From Deinococcus sp. YIM 134068 (GTDB lineage: Bacteria > Deinococcota > Deinococci > Deinococcales > Deinococcaceae): a stretch of 64,000 nucleotides of DNA. The notes under the pieces were generated by a model. The model did no database searches and was not told where the DNA came from. It saw only the letters and a list, made by a program, of their open reading frames with translations. The stretch covers positions 1 to 64,000 of the forward strand of contig NZ_JAZHPF010000013.1 in NCBI RefSeq assembly GCF_036543075.1, read 5' to 3'. The position numbers were made by a program, and so were the translations under genes. Shown here one piece after another: positions 20,830-31,029 of the stretch (position 1 is the first letter of the stretch; every line of letters begins with the position of its first letter).

Positions 20830-20970
20830 GGTGGAGTCCTATCGGGGAGAGGGCGGGCTGGAGCGGTCGTCGTCCCCGGAGCTTACGGGGAGCAGGGCAA
20901 GGCGTTCAATCGGGTGGACGCCGTAAACGCCGCTTCACGCCCGGCACACGCTCCCCCCGCCGCGCCCGCC

Positions 20971-20976
20971 TACGCT
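20971..20976 (+). promoter_or_regulatory. -10 element TACGCT, leaderless promoter
   Basis: TACGCT is followed by 6 nt and the ATG at 20983. This selects that start over an in-frame ATG at 20914. Confidence 0.5.
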
Positions 20977-20982
20977 GCCCCC

Positions 20983-21192
20983 ATGACCGGACACACCAGC
21001 GACGAGCAGACGGACGCCCCGCAGTCCCAACGCAGCACCGATTCGGAGAGCGCCACCCAGTCGCCCACCCCCCAGGGCGACACCGTGCAGGACAGCCCCG
21101 GCACCGCCGACATCAGCATGGTGGAGGAGGGCCGGGTGGACGGCGAGGGCAACATGGTCGGCACCGACGACGTGGGGCGCGGCGGGGGCTGA
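20983..21192 (+). CDS. Small acidic, disordered protein, unknown function
   Basis: 69 aa, rich in Asp, Glu, Ser, Thr, Gln and Gly and almost without large hydrophobic residues (MTGHTSDEQTDAPQ start, GRVDGEGNMVGTDDVGRGGG tail). The composition suggests an unfolded hydrophilin-like protein. It is a complete transcription unit: a leaderless -10 upstream and a strong terminator 16 bp after the stop, so it is probably a true gene. I recognise no family. In this genus such proteins are often thought of in desiccation tolerance, but nothing here proves that. Confidence 0.6.
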   Translation: MTGHTSDEQTDAPQSQRSTDSESATQSPTPQGDTVQDSPGTADISMVEEGRVDGEGNMVGTDDVGRGGG

Positions 21193-21208
21193 AGGGAGCG
21201 ACGAGAAT

Positions 21209-21244
21209 GCCCCACACCCTTTCTTCGGTGTGGGGCGTCGTTTA
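21209..21244 (+). terminator. Strong rho-independent terminator
   Basis: A 10-bp perfect stem GCCCCACACC/GGTGTGGGGC with an 8-nt loop is followed by GTCGTTTA. It ends the small acidic-protein gene. Confidence 0.85.
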
Positions 21245-21292
21245 TTGGGCCTCCGGAGCGATGGGGGCGCAGACGCACATGTCGATCTTTCG

Positions 21293-21323
21293 CTGGCTGC
21301 TGGAAGCTGGCGACTGGCCGCTG
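21293..21323. repeat. Heptamer array of CTGGNNN type
   Basis: CTGGCTG, CTGGAAG, CTGGCGA, CTGGCCG and a trailing CTG, ending 4 bp before the FKBP stop codon. Confidence 0.75.
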
Positions 21324-21327
21324 TTCC

Positions 21328-21660
21328 CTACCGCACGTCCACCAGTTCCACGTCGAAAATCAAGGTGGCATTCGGCGGAATCACACCCGGAACGCCCGCC
21401 GCCCCGTAACCAAGGTGCGCGGGGATGGTCAACTTTGCCTTGTCTCCCACCCGCAGCTGCGCGATGCCCTGATCCCAACCGGGGATGACGTAGCCGACGC
21501 CCAGCGGAAACTCGATGGGTTCGCCCCGGTCGCGGCTGGAGTCGAACTTCTGGCCGCTCTCCAACGTGCCCGTGTAGTGGACGCGCACGGTCTTGCCGGG
21601 AGAGGCGGGCGTGCCGCTGCCCTCCTCGTACTTGTCGACGATCAGTTCCTGTCCGGTCAT
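21328..21660 (-). CDS. FKBP-type peptidyl-prolyl cis-trans isomerase
   Basis: Cytoplasmic prolyl isomerase of 110 aa, the minimal single FKBP domain. Visible blocks are VRVHYTGTLESGQKFDSS, PLGVGYVIPGWDQGI and IPAHLGYGAAGVPGVIPPNA, followed by LIFDVELVDV. These carry the usual active-site Tyr, Phe, Asp, Trp and Tyr residues. No export signal is seen. The ATG at 21660 has TAGGCT 7 nt upstream; longer in-frame starts upstream would run through the opposite-strand signal peptidase gene and are rejected. Confidence 0.92.
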   Translation of the reverse strand: MTGQELIVDKYEEGSGTPASPGKTVRVHYTGTLESGQKFDSSRDRGEPIEFPLGVGYVIPGWDQGIAQLRVGDKAKLTIPAHLGYGAAGVPGVIPPNATLIFDVELVDVR

Positions 21661-21667
21661 GCCCTCC

Positions 21668-21673
21668 AGCCTA
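21668..21673 (-). promoter_or_regulatory. -10 element TAGGCT, leaderless promoter of FKBP gene
   Basis: TAGGCT on the minus strand is 7 nt from the ATG at 21660. Confidence 0.55.
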
Positions 21674-21746
21674 AGCCCCACCCCCCGCCCCTGACCGGAC
21701 CGTGAAGCGCGGGTGAAGGCGGCGTGCCCGCCCCGTGAGCCGCTGC

Positions 21747-21752
21747 TACCAT
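21747..21752 (+). promoter_or_regulatory. -10 element TACCAT, leaderless promoter of lepB
   Basis: TACCAT is followed by exactly 7 nt and GTG at 21760. The alternative ATG at 21751 lies inside the hexamer and could not be transcribed from it. Confidence 0.5.
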
Positions 21753-21759
21753 GCCCCGC

Positions 21760-22377
21760 GTGACGCCCGTGCCCCGCCGCCCGACCTCCGGGAGTCCAGC
21801 ACGCACGGCTTCCGGGGAGTGGCGGACCTTCTGGCGGGTGTGGATCGTGGGGGCGCTGCTCCCCGTCTGGGCGGTGACGACCTTCATAGGCACCTTCGCG
21901 CGGGTGAACGGCGACAGCATGAATCCGACCCTGCGCCACGGCGACCTGCTGCTGCTGCTCAAATATCCGCGCTGGCTGCGGGCGTGGGGCCTGCCCACCC
22001 CTTACCCGCGCCGGGGCGACGTGCTGATCTTCAAAGCCCCGGCGGACAGCCCCTACAGCTACGCGACCGTGTGGGGCGTGCGTCACCGCCCCTACAACGT
22101 CAAGCGGGTGCTGGCCCTCCCCGGCGAGACGGTCGCCATCACGGGCGGGCGCGTGATCGTGAACGGGCGGGTCCTGGCCGAAAGCTACGTCAATGACGGC
22201 GTGCTCTCCGACCAGCCCGCGTTGAGGGTGCCGCCCGGCAAGGTCTGGGTGCTGGGCGACAACCGCCTCGTCGGGGAAAGTCTGGACTCCCGCTCCTACG
22301 GCCCGGTGGACCTGCGGGATGCCGCCGGACCTGCCAACGTGCGGTTGTGGCCGAATCCGGGGCGGGTCGGACCTTGA
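21760..22377 (+). CDS. lepB: Signal peptidase I
   Basis: Membrane-bound serine/lysine peptidase that removes signal peptides from exported proteins, 205 aa from the GTG. One N-terminal membrane helix (WRVWIVGALLPVWAVTTFIG) is followed by the catalytic Ser in NGDSMNPTL (near residue 53) and the general-base Lys in NVKRVLALPGETV. The C-terminal box GDNRLVGESLDSRSYGPV completes the family pattern. The start at 21760 rather than 21751 follows from the -10 position and changes only three residues. It is divergent from the FKBP gene. Confidence 0.92.
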   Translation: MTPVPRRPTSGSPARTASGEWRTFWRVWIVGALLPVWAVTTFIGTFARVNGDSMNPTLRHGDLLLLLKYPRWLRAWGLPTPYPRRGDVLIFKAPADSPYSYATVWGVRHRPYNVKRVLALPGETVAITGGRVIVNGRVLAESYVNDGVLSDQPALRVPPGKVWVLGDNRLVGESLDSRSYGPVDLRDAAGPANVRLWPNPGRVGP

Positions 22378-22384
22378 GCGGGCG

Positions 22385-23151
<767 letters not shown>

Positions 23152-23157
23152 GGGGGC

Positions 23158-23163
23158 AGGGTA
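23158..23163 (-). promoter_or_regulatory. -10 element TACCCT, leaderless promoter
   Basis: TACCCT is 6 nt from the ATG at 23151. The block CATGGGGGCAGGGTARCAGG is shared with 23491-23510, upstream of the next gene. Confidence 0.5.
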
Positions 23164-23175
23164 ACAGGGGAGGGG

Positions 23176-23493
23176 TCAGGAGGGGTGGAGCGTGACTGTC
23201 GCTCCCAGCCAGGAGGGAGGCGGCAGATCGGCGGGCCAATCACGGATGAGAAAGGCAGTCTGGGACGGGAGTTCAGGGCCGCGCCGCGCGACGATCTCCA
23301 GACCCGCGACACGAACGACCTGAGCCGGGTGGTCGGGATGTTCCAACCGTACCGCGTCCCCGACCCTCAAGACGCCGCTGTGAGAGCCGACGGCCAATAC
23401 CCACCCCCGCCCCGTGATCCGGAACGCCGCCTCCAGCACTCCCTCAAATGCTCTGGCCTCCTTGGCGTCTGGGCGCATGTCGCGCTGGGTCAT
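23176..23493 (-). CDS. Small beta-barrel (EF-Tu domain II-like) protein, intact copy
   Basis: 105 aa. The pattern FEGVLEAAFRITGRGWVLAV then SGVLRVGDAVRLE, VVRVAGLEIV and GATVTLHPS matches the second-domain barrel of translation GTPases (a regulatory fold with G-x-L-x-x-G-D), here as a stand-alone protein. The function is unknown. The start at MTQRDM is set by a -10 hexamer 6 nt upstream. A related gene with an in-frame TGA lies immediately upstream, so this appears to be the surviving copy of a tandem duplication. Confidence 0.65.
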   Translation of the reverse strand: MTQRDMRPDAKEARAFEGVLEAAFRITGRGWVLAVGSHSGVLRVGDAVRLEHPDHPAQVVRVAGLEIVARRGPELPSQTAFLIRDWPADLPPPSWLGATVTLHPS

Positions 23494-23499
23494 GGGGGC

Positions 23500-23505
23500 A
23501 GGGTA
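23500..23505 (-). promoter_or_regulatory. -10 element TACCCT, leaderless promoter
   Basis: TACCCT is 6 nt from the ATG at 23493. Confidence 0.5.
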
Positions 23506-23518
23506 GCAGGGGAGGGGG

Positions 23519-23824
23519 TCAGGGGTCGGCGTCGGGTGTGAGGACGACGGTCGCGCCCTTCCAATCATCAGGAGACGGCTTAGGCGTCCAACCTCGAATC
23601 AGGAAGGCTGGCGGTGGGTCCGGTCTCGGTGGGGAAAAGCGGGGGTACTGGGGAAGGTCCGCGACCTGACAAAGATGGGAAGGGCCATCGGGTCGTGTGA
23701 CGATGAGCGTGTCGCCTATGCGAAGTTCGCCCGTCCACTGACTCACTTGAACGGCCAGCACTCATCCCCACCTAGTGATCTGGAACGCTGCCTCCAGTAC
23801 CCCCCCGAACACCCGTTCGCTCAA
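23519..23824 (-). pseudogene. Tandem paralogue of the EF-Tu domain II-like gene, broken by TGA
   Basis: Read from TTG at 23824 (overlapping the dockerin-gene stop as TTGA), the frame gives ERVFGGVLEAAFQITRWG, then TGA at 23762-23764, then VLAVQVSQWTGELRIGD. The neighbour at 23176-23493 reads FEGVLEAAFRITGRGWVLAV in the same place, with TGG where this copy has TGA. The remaining frame (from GTG at 23761) still encodes AFLIRGW and a GATVVLTPDA tail. So a single Trp-to-stop change probably inactivated the gene, or left a shortened product starting at the GTG right after the stop. Confidence 0.7.
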
Positions 23825-24354
23825 GGCTTGTACTGCGCGCCGAACAATCTCACGTCCGCGTCGTCCACCTTGCGGTCCTGATTGAGGTCGCCCACGGTCA
23901 CGCCGCTCTTGCCGTAGTTGTTCATCAGGAGGGCGAGGTCGGTCAGGTCAATCGCGCCGTCGCCGTTGAGGTCGGCCCCGCTCAGGCGGGCGCGGGCGGC
24001 GGCGGGCGTCCACTCCTTCAGGCCGAGTTCGTCGGCGAGGGCCGAGCGGATGGCCTGCGCGAGCGGCAGCGGCCCCTGCGGGTTGAGTTCGATGCGCCGC
24101 TCGTTCCCCGTGCCGACCGTCCGGGCCACCACGTCCGGGTTGAAGGCGACCCCGGCGGTCGCGCCGCTGCCCCCCACGACGAGGACCGGGCCGCCGCTGG
24201 TGTCCAGCGTGACGGGATTCTCCTTCGTGTTCAGCACGGCGAGGGCGTCCTGCACGGCTTTGGTCAGCTCCGCCCCCTGAGGCCGCAGCTTGACGGTGGC
24301 GGCATGAGCACCCCCCAGGACGAGGGCGCATGCGAGCGTGAGGGCGCGTCTCAT
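23821..24354 (-). CDS. Exported protein with C-terminal type I dockerin-like repeats
   Basis: 177 aa. A signal peptide (MRRALTLACALVLGGAHA) is followed by a domain of about 100 residues that I do not recognise, then two calcium-binding dockerin segments. The first is DLNGDGAIDLTDLALLMNNY and the second DLNQDRKVDDADVRLFGAQY, each with the D-x-N-x-D spacing of dockerin EF-hand loops. Dockerins bind cohesin domains. It is the last of three genes with 4-bp overlaps (ATGA at 24351-24354), and the first gene of the operon has an all-beta domain that could be the partner. Confidence 0.75.
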   Translation of the reverse strand: MRRALTLACALVLGGAHAATVKLRPQGAELTKAVQDALAVLNTKENPVTLDTSGGPVLVVGGSGATAGVAFNPDVVARTVGTGNERRIELNPQGPLPLAQAIRSALADELGLKEWTPAAARARLSGADLNGDGAIDLTDLALLMNNYGKSGVTVGDLNQDRKVDDADVRLFGAQYKP

Positions 24355-25169
24355 TGCCCACCCCTCGCGGCGAGCAGGGCCGCTCGGAACCGGGCCGGGT
24401 CGCTCTCGATGGCATTGGGGTCGGGAGCCGTGGGCGTCGGAGTGGGCGGGGTTACTGGAGGTGTCGGGGTCGTCGTGGCTGTGGCGGGCGTGGTCGTCGT
24501 GGGAGCTGTGGCAGGCGGCGTGCCCCCAACGGGCGGACTCGGGGGGGGCAGCGTGGCGACCCCGCTGGGGTTGGCGGCGCTCGGCTCGGGGGAGTTGGCG
24601 GCGGTCGGGGGGACGGGCGGAACGGCGTTGGCCGCATCTGCGCTGGCCGTCGCGGGGGTGGACGTGCCCGCCGTCGTGTTCCCGGTCGGCGTGGTCGCGG
24701 TCGTGCCGGGGGCCGGGGGCGTCCGCGCCTCTGGAGGGGTCGTGGTCTCCGTCCTCGCCGTCTCCCCCAGCCGCGTCACCCGCCCGTTCTCTATCGGGTA
24801 GATGCCCTGCGTGAAGCCCACGATGGGGTTGTCCATGCGCGCCCGGTAGAGCAGGAAAAACGCCTCCTGTCCGGCGCGCAGTTCCGGCAGGCCCTCCACG
24901 CCCGCCAGCACGTACAACACGGGTTTGCCCTCCCGCTGCGGCAGGGTGGCCGGGTCGCCCACGATGGCCTCGGTCACGGTCAGGGGGTAGGCGAGCCACG
25001 TCACGCCGTTCTCCGTCACGTTGGAGGGCGTGCCGGGCGTGGCGCGCAGGATGATCTCGGCCTTTTTCGCCTGCTGCGTCAGCGTCAGCGGCGGAACGGT
25101 CGTCGCCCCGGCGGTGGGCGGGAGAGCGCTCAGGGCGAGGGCGGCGAGGAGCGTCAGCGCGCGGCTCAC
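24351..25169 (-). CDS. Exported protein with N-terminal beta domain and long Thr/Pro tail
   Basis: 272 aa from the GTG at 25169, which overlaps the stop of the upstream gene (GTGA). A signal peptide (SRALTLLAALALSALPPTAGA) precedes a domain of about 110 residues (LTLTQQAKKAEIILRAT, WLAYPLTVTEAIVGDP, VLYVLAGVEGLPELRAGQEA). This is similar in layout to secreted proteins that follow the pattern lvqkAdvIvrgtV then G-x-P-x-L-x-x-G-E. The rest is a Thr/Pro/Ala-rich low-complexity tail, likely extended and surface-exposed. It is the middle gene of the dockerin operon. No enzymatic motif is seen. Confidence 0.65.
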   Translation of the reverse strand: MSRALTLLAALALSALPPTAGATTVPPLTLTQQAKKAEIILRATPGTPSNVTENGVTWLAYPLTVTEAIVGDPATLPQREGKPVLYVLAGVEGLPELRAGQEAFFLLYRARMDNPIVGFTQGIYPIENGRVTRLGETARTETTTPPEARTPPAPGTTATTPTGNTTAGTSTPATASADAANAVPPVPPTAANSPEPSAANPSGVATLPPPSPPVGGTPPATAPTTTTPATATTTPTPPVTPPTPTPTAPDPNAIESDPARFRAALLAARGGQ

Positions 25170-26080
25170 GGTTGCCCCCCGTTGGAGGGAGGGTTGGGCG
25201 GAGTCGGCGTGGGGGTGTCCGGCGTCGTCGGCGTTCCAGTGGGGGTGGAGGGGGCTGGGGTGCCCGTCGGGGCGGTGGTCGGCGTGGAGGTGCCCGTCGT
25301 GGAGGTCCCAGTCGCGGGCGTCCCCGTTGCGGGCGTGGTCGCGGGCGGCCTGGGGGCTTCCGGCATCTTCACCTGCACAAGCACCTTGCCCGTCCCGTCG
25401 CGCGCCTCGTAGGCGAAGCGGGTCGCGTCGAGGGTGACGGCCTTCGGCGGCTTCACGCTCACGAGGGCCACCCGCGCCCCGTTGCGCGGCACCGTCCTGA
25501 AGCCCACGTCCACGGTCAGGGTGCGGCCCGCCTGCTTCCAGAACAGGACGCCGCCCCCCTCGGCAGGTTGAACACGGGTGACAGCCACGCCCTCGGGCAG
25601 GTCCCACGACATGCGCGCGGCCCGCACGGCACGCGGCGCGGTGACGTTCAGGGGCACGCGCGTCTCCCCGCGAATCTGGCCCGTGGGAAGCTGCGGCTTG
25701 AAGCTCAGGGCGGGCAGCTCCCCCACGTTCAGGGTGTAGCTCTGGACCTTCGTGCTGAGGTTGGCGTCCGACGCCTCCAGCGTGAAGGTGTAGGTGCCCA
25801 CCTTGCCCGGCGCACCGCTCAGGCGCATGTTCCGCAGGGTCAGGCCCGGCGGCAGCGTGCCGGAGCCGACGCGCATTCCGTAGGGTCCCGCGCCGCCCGC
25901 CACCACGAGGGTCGTGTCGTAGCTCTCGGCGAGGTACGCGACGGGCAGGCTCGTCGTCGTGAAGTACAGGGCGTCCCGTGTACTGGTCGTCCCCGTCGTG
26001 CTGGTCGTACTCGTCGTGCTGCCGCAGGAGACGAGCAGCCCCCCGCACACCAGCAGCACGCTGGGCGTGGCCTTGCGCAT
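25166..26080 (-). CDS. Lipoprotein with He_PIG Ig-like domain and a cohesin-like beta domain
   Basis: 304 aa. The lipoprotein signal MRKATPSVLLVCGGLLVSC is followed by a Thr/Ser linker and a putative-Ig domain of the He_PIG type (about residues 45-120), recognised by GGAGPYGMRVGSGTLPPGL and LSGAPGKVGTYTFTLEASD. A second beta domain (about 130-245; RVPLNVTAPRAVRAARMSWD, VAVTRVQPAEGGGVLFW, LTVDVGFRTVPRNGARVALV) has the strand pattern of cohesin-type modules, but this is a weak resemblance. A Thr/Pro tail ends the protein. It is the first gene of a three-gene overlapping operon ending in a dockerin. Confidence 0.65.
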   Translation of the reverse strand: MRKATPSVLLVCGGLLVSCGSTTSTTSTTGTTSTRDALYFTTTSLPVAYLAESYDTTLVVAGGAGPYGMRVGSGTLPPGLTLRNMRLSGAPGKVGTYTFTLEASDANLSTKVQSYTLNVGELPALSFKPQLPTGQIRGETRVPLNVTAPRAVRAARMSWDLPEGVAVTRVQPAEGGGVLFWKQAGRTLTVDVGFRTVPRNGARVALVSVKPPKAVTLDATRFAYEARDGTGKVLVQVKMPEAPRPPATTPATGTPATGTSTTGTSTPTTAPTGTPAPSTPTGTPTTPDTPTPTPPNPPSNGGQP

Positions 26081-26168
26081 GACAGGCAGTCTAGCGGCCT
26101 TTCATGAGCCTCTTGCGGCAGGTCGCCGGGAGGAATGGGGGAAGGTGGCGGGGGAGGGGGAGGGGCGG

Positions 26169-26196
26169 CCAGCGACCAGCTTCCAGCGGCCAGCGA
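26169..26196. repeat. Heptamer array of CCAGCNN type
   Basis: CCAGCGA, CCAGCTT, CCAGCGG, CCAGCGA in perfect 7-bp register. Confidence 0.8.
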
Positions 26197-26260
26197 GATA
26201 TCCGGGAAGCTGTGAGCTTCAGCGTGTGTTTGAGAAATGCGAATGGCTGCGTCTTCTCGC

Positions 26261-26312
26261 TCCTCTCTCCTTGTGGGCAGGCTAGGAGGGGGGTGGCAAG
26301 CCCCGCCTGCCC
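26261..26312. repeat. GC-rich intergenic repeat, copy 1
   Basis: The core GGGGGGTGGCAAGCCCCGCC at 26288-26307 recurs with one change at 61734-61758. The flanking TCCTTGTGGG part is also shared. No coding function. Confidence 0.65.
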
Positions 26313-26442
26313 ATCACACAACCCCGCCGGAGGATGAACCTTCATCCCCGGTGGTCTGACAGAACCCCGCATGGAGAACCTCTGGGGGTCACGCCCCCCG
26401 CCCTTCGTGCCATGTGCGCCAAGATTCGTGACGGCCCGGCGC

Positions 26443-26448
26443 TAAACT
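26443..26448 (+). promoter_or_regulatory. -10 element TAAACT, leaderless promoter
   Basis: TAAACT is 7 nt from the ATG at 26456. Confidence 0.6.
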
Positions 26449-26455
26449 CTGCTGC

Positions 26456-29374
<2,919 letters not shown>

Positions 29375-29401
29375 CGCGTGGCTTGTCGCTTGTGGAGGGG
29401 A

Positions 29402-29437
29402 GGGGAGACGTGCATGGGCGTCTCCCCCTCGCTTTTC
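29402..29437 (+). terminator. Terminator of the M16C peptidase gene
   Basis: The stem GGGGAGACG/CGTCTCCCC with an 8-nt loop is followed by CCTCGCTTTT. Confidence 0.75.
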
Positions 29438-29511
29438 CCGGCGACTCACACGCTCAATTCGAGTCAGCCCCCTCACATCCGGCACGCACGGCTCCCCGCG
29501 ACACTGACCCC

Positions 29512-29934
29512 ATGCGACGACTGAGGACGGTGGTGACGCTCGCGGCCCTCGCGGCGGGGACGGCGGGCGCGGAGCAGTTCGGGGTGCAGGTGGGCTACAG
29601 CAGCGTGCCGGGGAACTTCGGCGTCCATCTGGGCGGGTACGGGCGGCTGACGGGCTTCGGCCCCGTGCAGGCGGAGTGGCGCACCACCCTGGACACGCCA
29701 CTCGGCGGCAGTGGCACCACGGAAGTTGGGGCCGACGCCCTCGTGAGCGTCAATCTGCTCCTGCTGCGGCCCTACGGCGGCGTGGGCGTGGCCGTGCCGC
29801 TCGATTCCTCCGGCCCCTACGTGAAGACGACGGTGGGTGCGCGCTTCTCCCTCCTCGGCCCGTTCTCCGGCTTCGCGGAGGGGAACTTCGGGCGGGGCAC
29901 GGCGTTCCGGGTGGGGGCGCTGCTGAGGTTCTGA
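29512..29934 (+). CDS. Small exported, possibly outer-membrane protein
   Basis: 140 aa. A signal peptide (MRRLRTVVTLAALAAGTAGA) is followed by alternating-residue beta-strand segments (FGVQVGYSSVPGNFGVHLGG, ALVSVNLLLLRPYGGVGVAV, TTVGARFSLLGPFSGFAEGN) and ends with VGALLRF, a terminal aromatic residue as in outer-membrane barrels. Deinococcus has an outer membrane, so a small barrel or surface-layer-associated protein is possible. I recognise no named family. The ATG at 29512 is preferred over the in-frame start at 29383 because the signal peptide begins there. Confidence 0.65.
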   Translation: MRRLRTVVTLAALAAGTAGAEQFGVQVGYSSVPGNFGVHLGGYGRLTGFGPVQAEWRTTLDTPLGGSGTTEVGADALVSVNLLLLRPYGGVGVAVPLDSSGPYVKTTVGARFSLLGPFSGFAEGNFGRGTAFRVGALLRF

Positions 29935-29940
29935 AGGGAG

Positions 29941-30012
29941 TCAGTGGGAAGTGTTCAGTGGTCAGTGGAAAAGGCAGTCCCTCCACTCACCACTTCCTAC
30001 TCACCACTCACC
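29941..30012. repeat. Heptamer arrays, TCAGTGG and ACTCACC types, partly inverted
   Basis: TCAGTGG, GAAGTGT, TCAGTGG, TCAGTGG (29941-29968) face ACTCACC, ACTTCCT, ACTCACC, ACTCACC (29985-30012). The halves are largely complementary and could form a long hairpin between two convergent genes, in terminator position. Confidence 0.75.
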
Positions 30013-30013
30013 G

Positions 30014-30454
30014 TCAGCCCCGGTGATACGGCTCCCCCGCGCTGATCGTCGCCGCGCGGTACAGCGCCTCGGCCATGACGACCATCGCCAAGTCGTGCGG
30101 CAGGGTCAGGAGGCCGAGGCTCCAGAGGGCGTGGGCGGAGGCGCGCAGGGCGTCGGTGTGCCCCTCGGGACCGCCGATGGCGAAGGCGAGTTCGCCCGTG
30201 CCGCCCACCGCCTGCGCGCCCAGGTAGGCGCTCAGGCCCTCGCTCGTGAACTGCCGCCCGCGCGGGTCGAGGAGGATGAGGGGGGCACGGCCCGCTGCCC
30301 GCGCGACCGCCTCGGATTCCTGTGCCGTCGTCTTGCCGGAGACGCGGGTGACGGCGAGCTTGTGGTAGCGCCGCAGCCGCCGCTCGTACTCGTCCCACCC
30401 GGCGCGGGCGTAGGCGAGGCGGGGTTCTCCCACGGTGATGAGGTGCAGGCGCAT
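30014..30454 (-). CDS. rlmH: 23S rRNA (pseudouridine1915-N3)-methyltransferase
   Basis: SPOUT-class methyltransferase of 146 aa that modifies helix 69 of 23S rRNA in the finished ribosome. The N-terminus MRLHLITVGE, the middle LILLDPRGRQFTSEGLSAYL, the knot motif FAIGGPEGH, and the C-terminal LTLPHDLAMVVMAEALYRA with the ending GEPYHRG are all highly characteristic. The -10 (TATCCT) lies 8 nt from the ATG. It is convergent with the small exported protein. Confidence 0.95.
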   Translation of the reverse strand: MRLHLITVGEPRLAYARAGWDEYERRLRRYHKLAVTRVSGKTTAQESEAVARAAGRAPLILLDPRGRQFTSEGLSAYLGAQAVGGTGELAFAIGGPEGHTDALRASAHALWSLGLLTLPHDLAMVVMAEALYRAATISAGEPYHRG

Positions 30455-30462
30455 CGGGGGGC

Positions 30463-30468
30463 AGGATA
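30463..30468 (-). promoter_or_regulatory. -10 element TATCCT, leaderless promoter of rlmH
   Basis: TATCCT (minus strand) is 8 nt from the ATG at 30454. Confidence 0.5.
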
Positions 30469-30550
30469 GGGCAGGGGCCGGAGCCGCGCGCCCTTTGCCC
30501 TCCCCGGAACCTCAAGGGGAAAGATAGTGCCCGCGCCGGACCCCGCCCGT

Positions 30551-30556
30551 TACACT
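30551..30556 (+). promoter_or_regulatory. -10 element TACACT
   Basis: TACACT is 6 nt before the ATG at 30563, which opens a 13-codon frame rather than the long downstream frame. Confidence 0.5.
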
Positions 30557-30562
30557 GTGCCT

Positions 30563-30604
30563 ATGGGGATTTGGCTGTGGTCTCGCCTGCGGGTGGGGCC
30601 TTGA
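30563..30604 (+). CDS. Possible 13-codon leaderless upstream ORF
   Basis: The frame MGIWLWSRLRVGP stops at TGA 30602-30604, which overlaps a TTG (30601) of the membrane-protein frame as TTGA. This is the only ATG correctly spaced from the -10. Either this peptide is translated and hands ribosomes to the TTG, or a small frameshift separates the true N-terminus from the rest of the gene. Confidence 0.4.
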   Translation: MGIWLWSRLRVGP

Positions 30605-31029
30605 ACTACGCGGCGACCCTGGCCGTGCTCGTCGTGCTGGCGTTCTGTTTTCCGGTGACGGTGCGGCTGGGCGCGCAGCTCGGCGTGCCGGAGGTGGTGA
30701 GCACGTCGGCGCTGGGTGCCCTGCTGACCTTCGCGGCGGCGGCGTATCTCGTGCGCTGGCAGGTGGGGCGTCACGCCCTGACGCTGGAGCGGCTGGCGGC
30801 GGCGCGGGCGCAGGTAGCGGCGGAACCGGACAATCCACGCGCGTACTTCGTGGGCGGGGAGCATCTGGGCACCATCCTGCTGCGGCTGGACCGGCGGCGG
30901 GAGGCGGCGGAGGTGATCGACCGCTACGCGCGGCTGGGCGGGGCACGGGAGGGAGAGATCGTGGCGCTGAGAGAGGCCTTGTCGAACGCGGAGCGGCGGC
31001 AGCGTCGCGCGCAGGGGAGAGAAGCATGA
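30601..31029 (+). CDS. Two-helix membrane protein with cytoplasmic helical tail
   Basis: 142 aa from the TTG at 30601 (longer TTG/GTG starts at 30571 and 30577 are possible). Two hydrophobic helices (YAATLAVLVVLAFCFPVTVRL and ALGALLTFAAAAYLV) are followed by a tetratricopeptide-like helical region (RAYFVGGEHLGTILLRLDRR, REAAEVIDRYARLG). The family is not recognised. The last base pairs overlap the next gene (ATGA at 31026-31029), so the two form an operon. Confidence 0.6.
   Translation: MNYAATLAVLVVLAFCFPVTVRLGAQLGVPEVVSTSALGALLTFAAAAYLVRWQVGRHALTLERLAAARAQVAAEPDNPRAYFVGGEHLGTILLRLDRRREAAEVIDRYARLGGAREGEIVALREALSNAERRQRRAQGREA

Larger units (their letters stand above)
26081..26455. other. 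375-bp intergenic stretch between divergent genes
   Basis: No gene is seen. It holds a CCAGCNN heptamer array (26169-26196), a GC-rich repeat block (26261-26312) shared with 61707-61758, and the -10 of the M16C protease gene at 26443-26448. Confidence 0.6.

Noticed and set aside
23762..23764. Selenocysteine or Trp recoding of TGA
   Set aside because: No selenocysteine insertion hairpin is apparent, the neighbour has ordinary TGG at this place, and TGA is used as a stop in many genes here.
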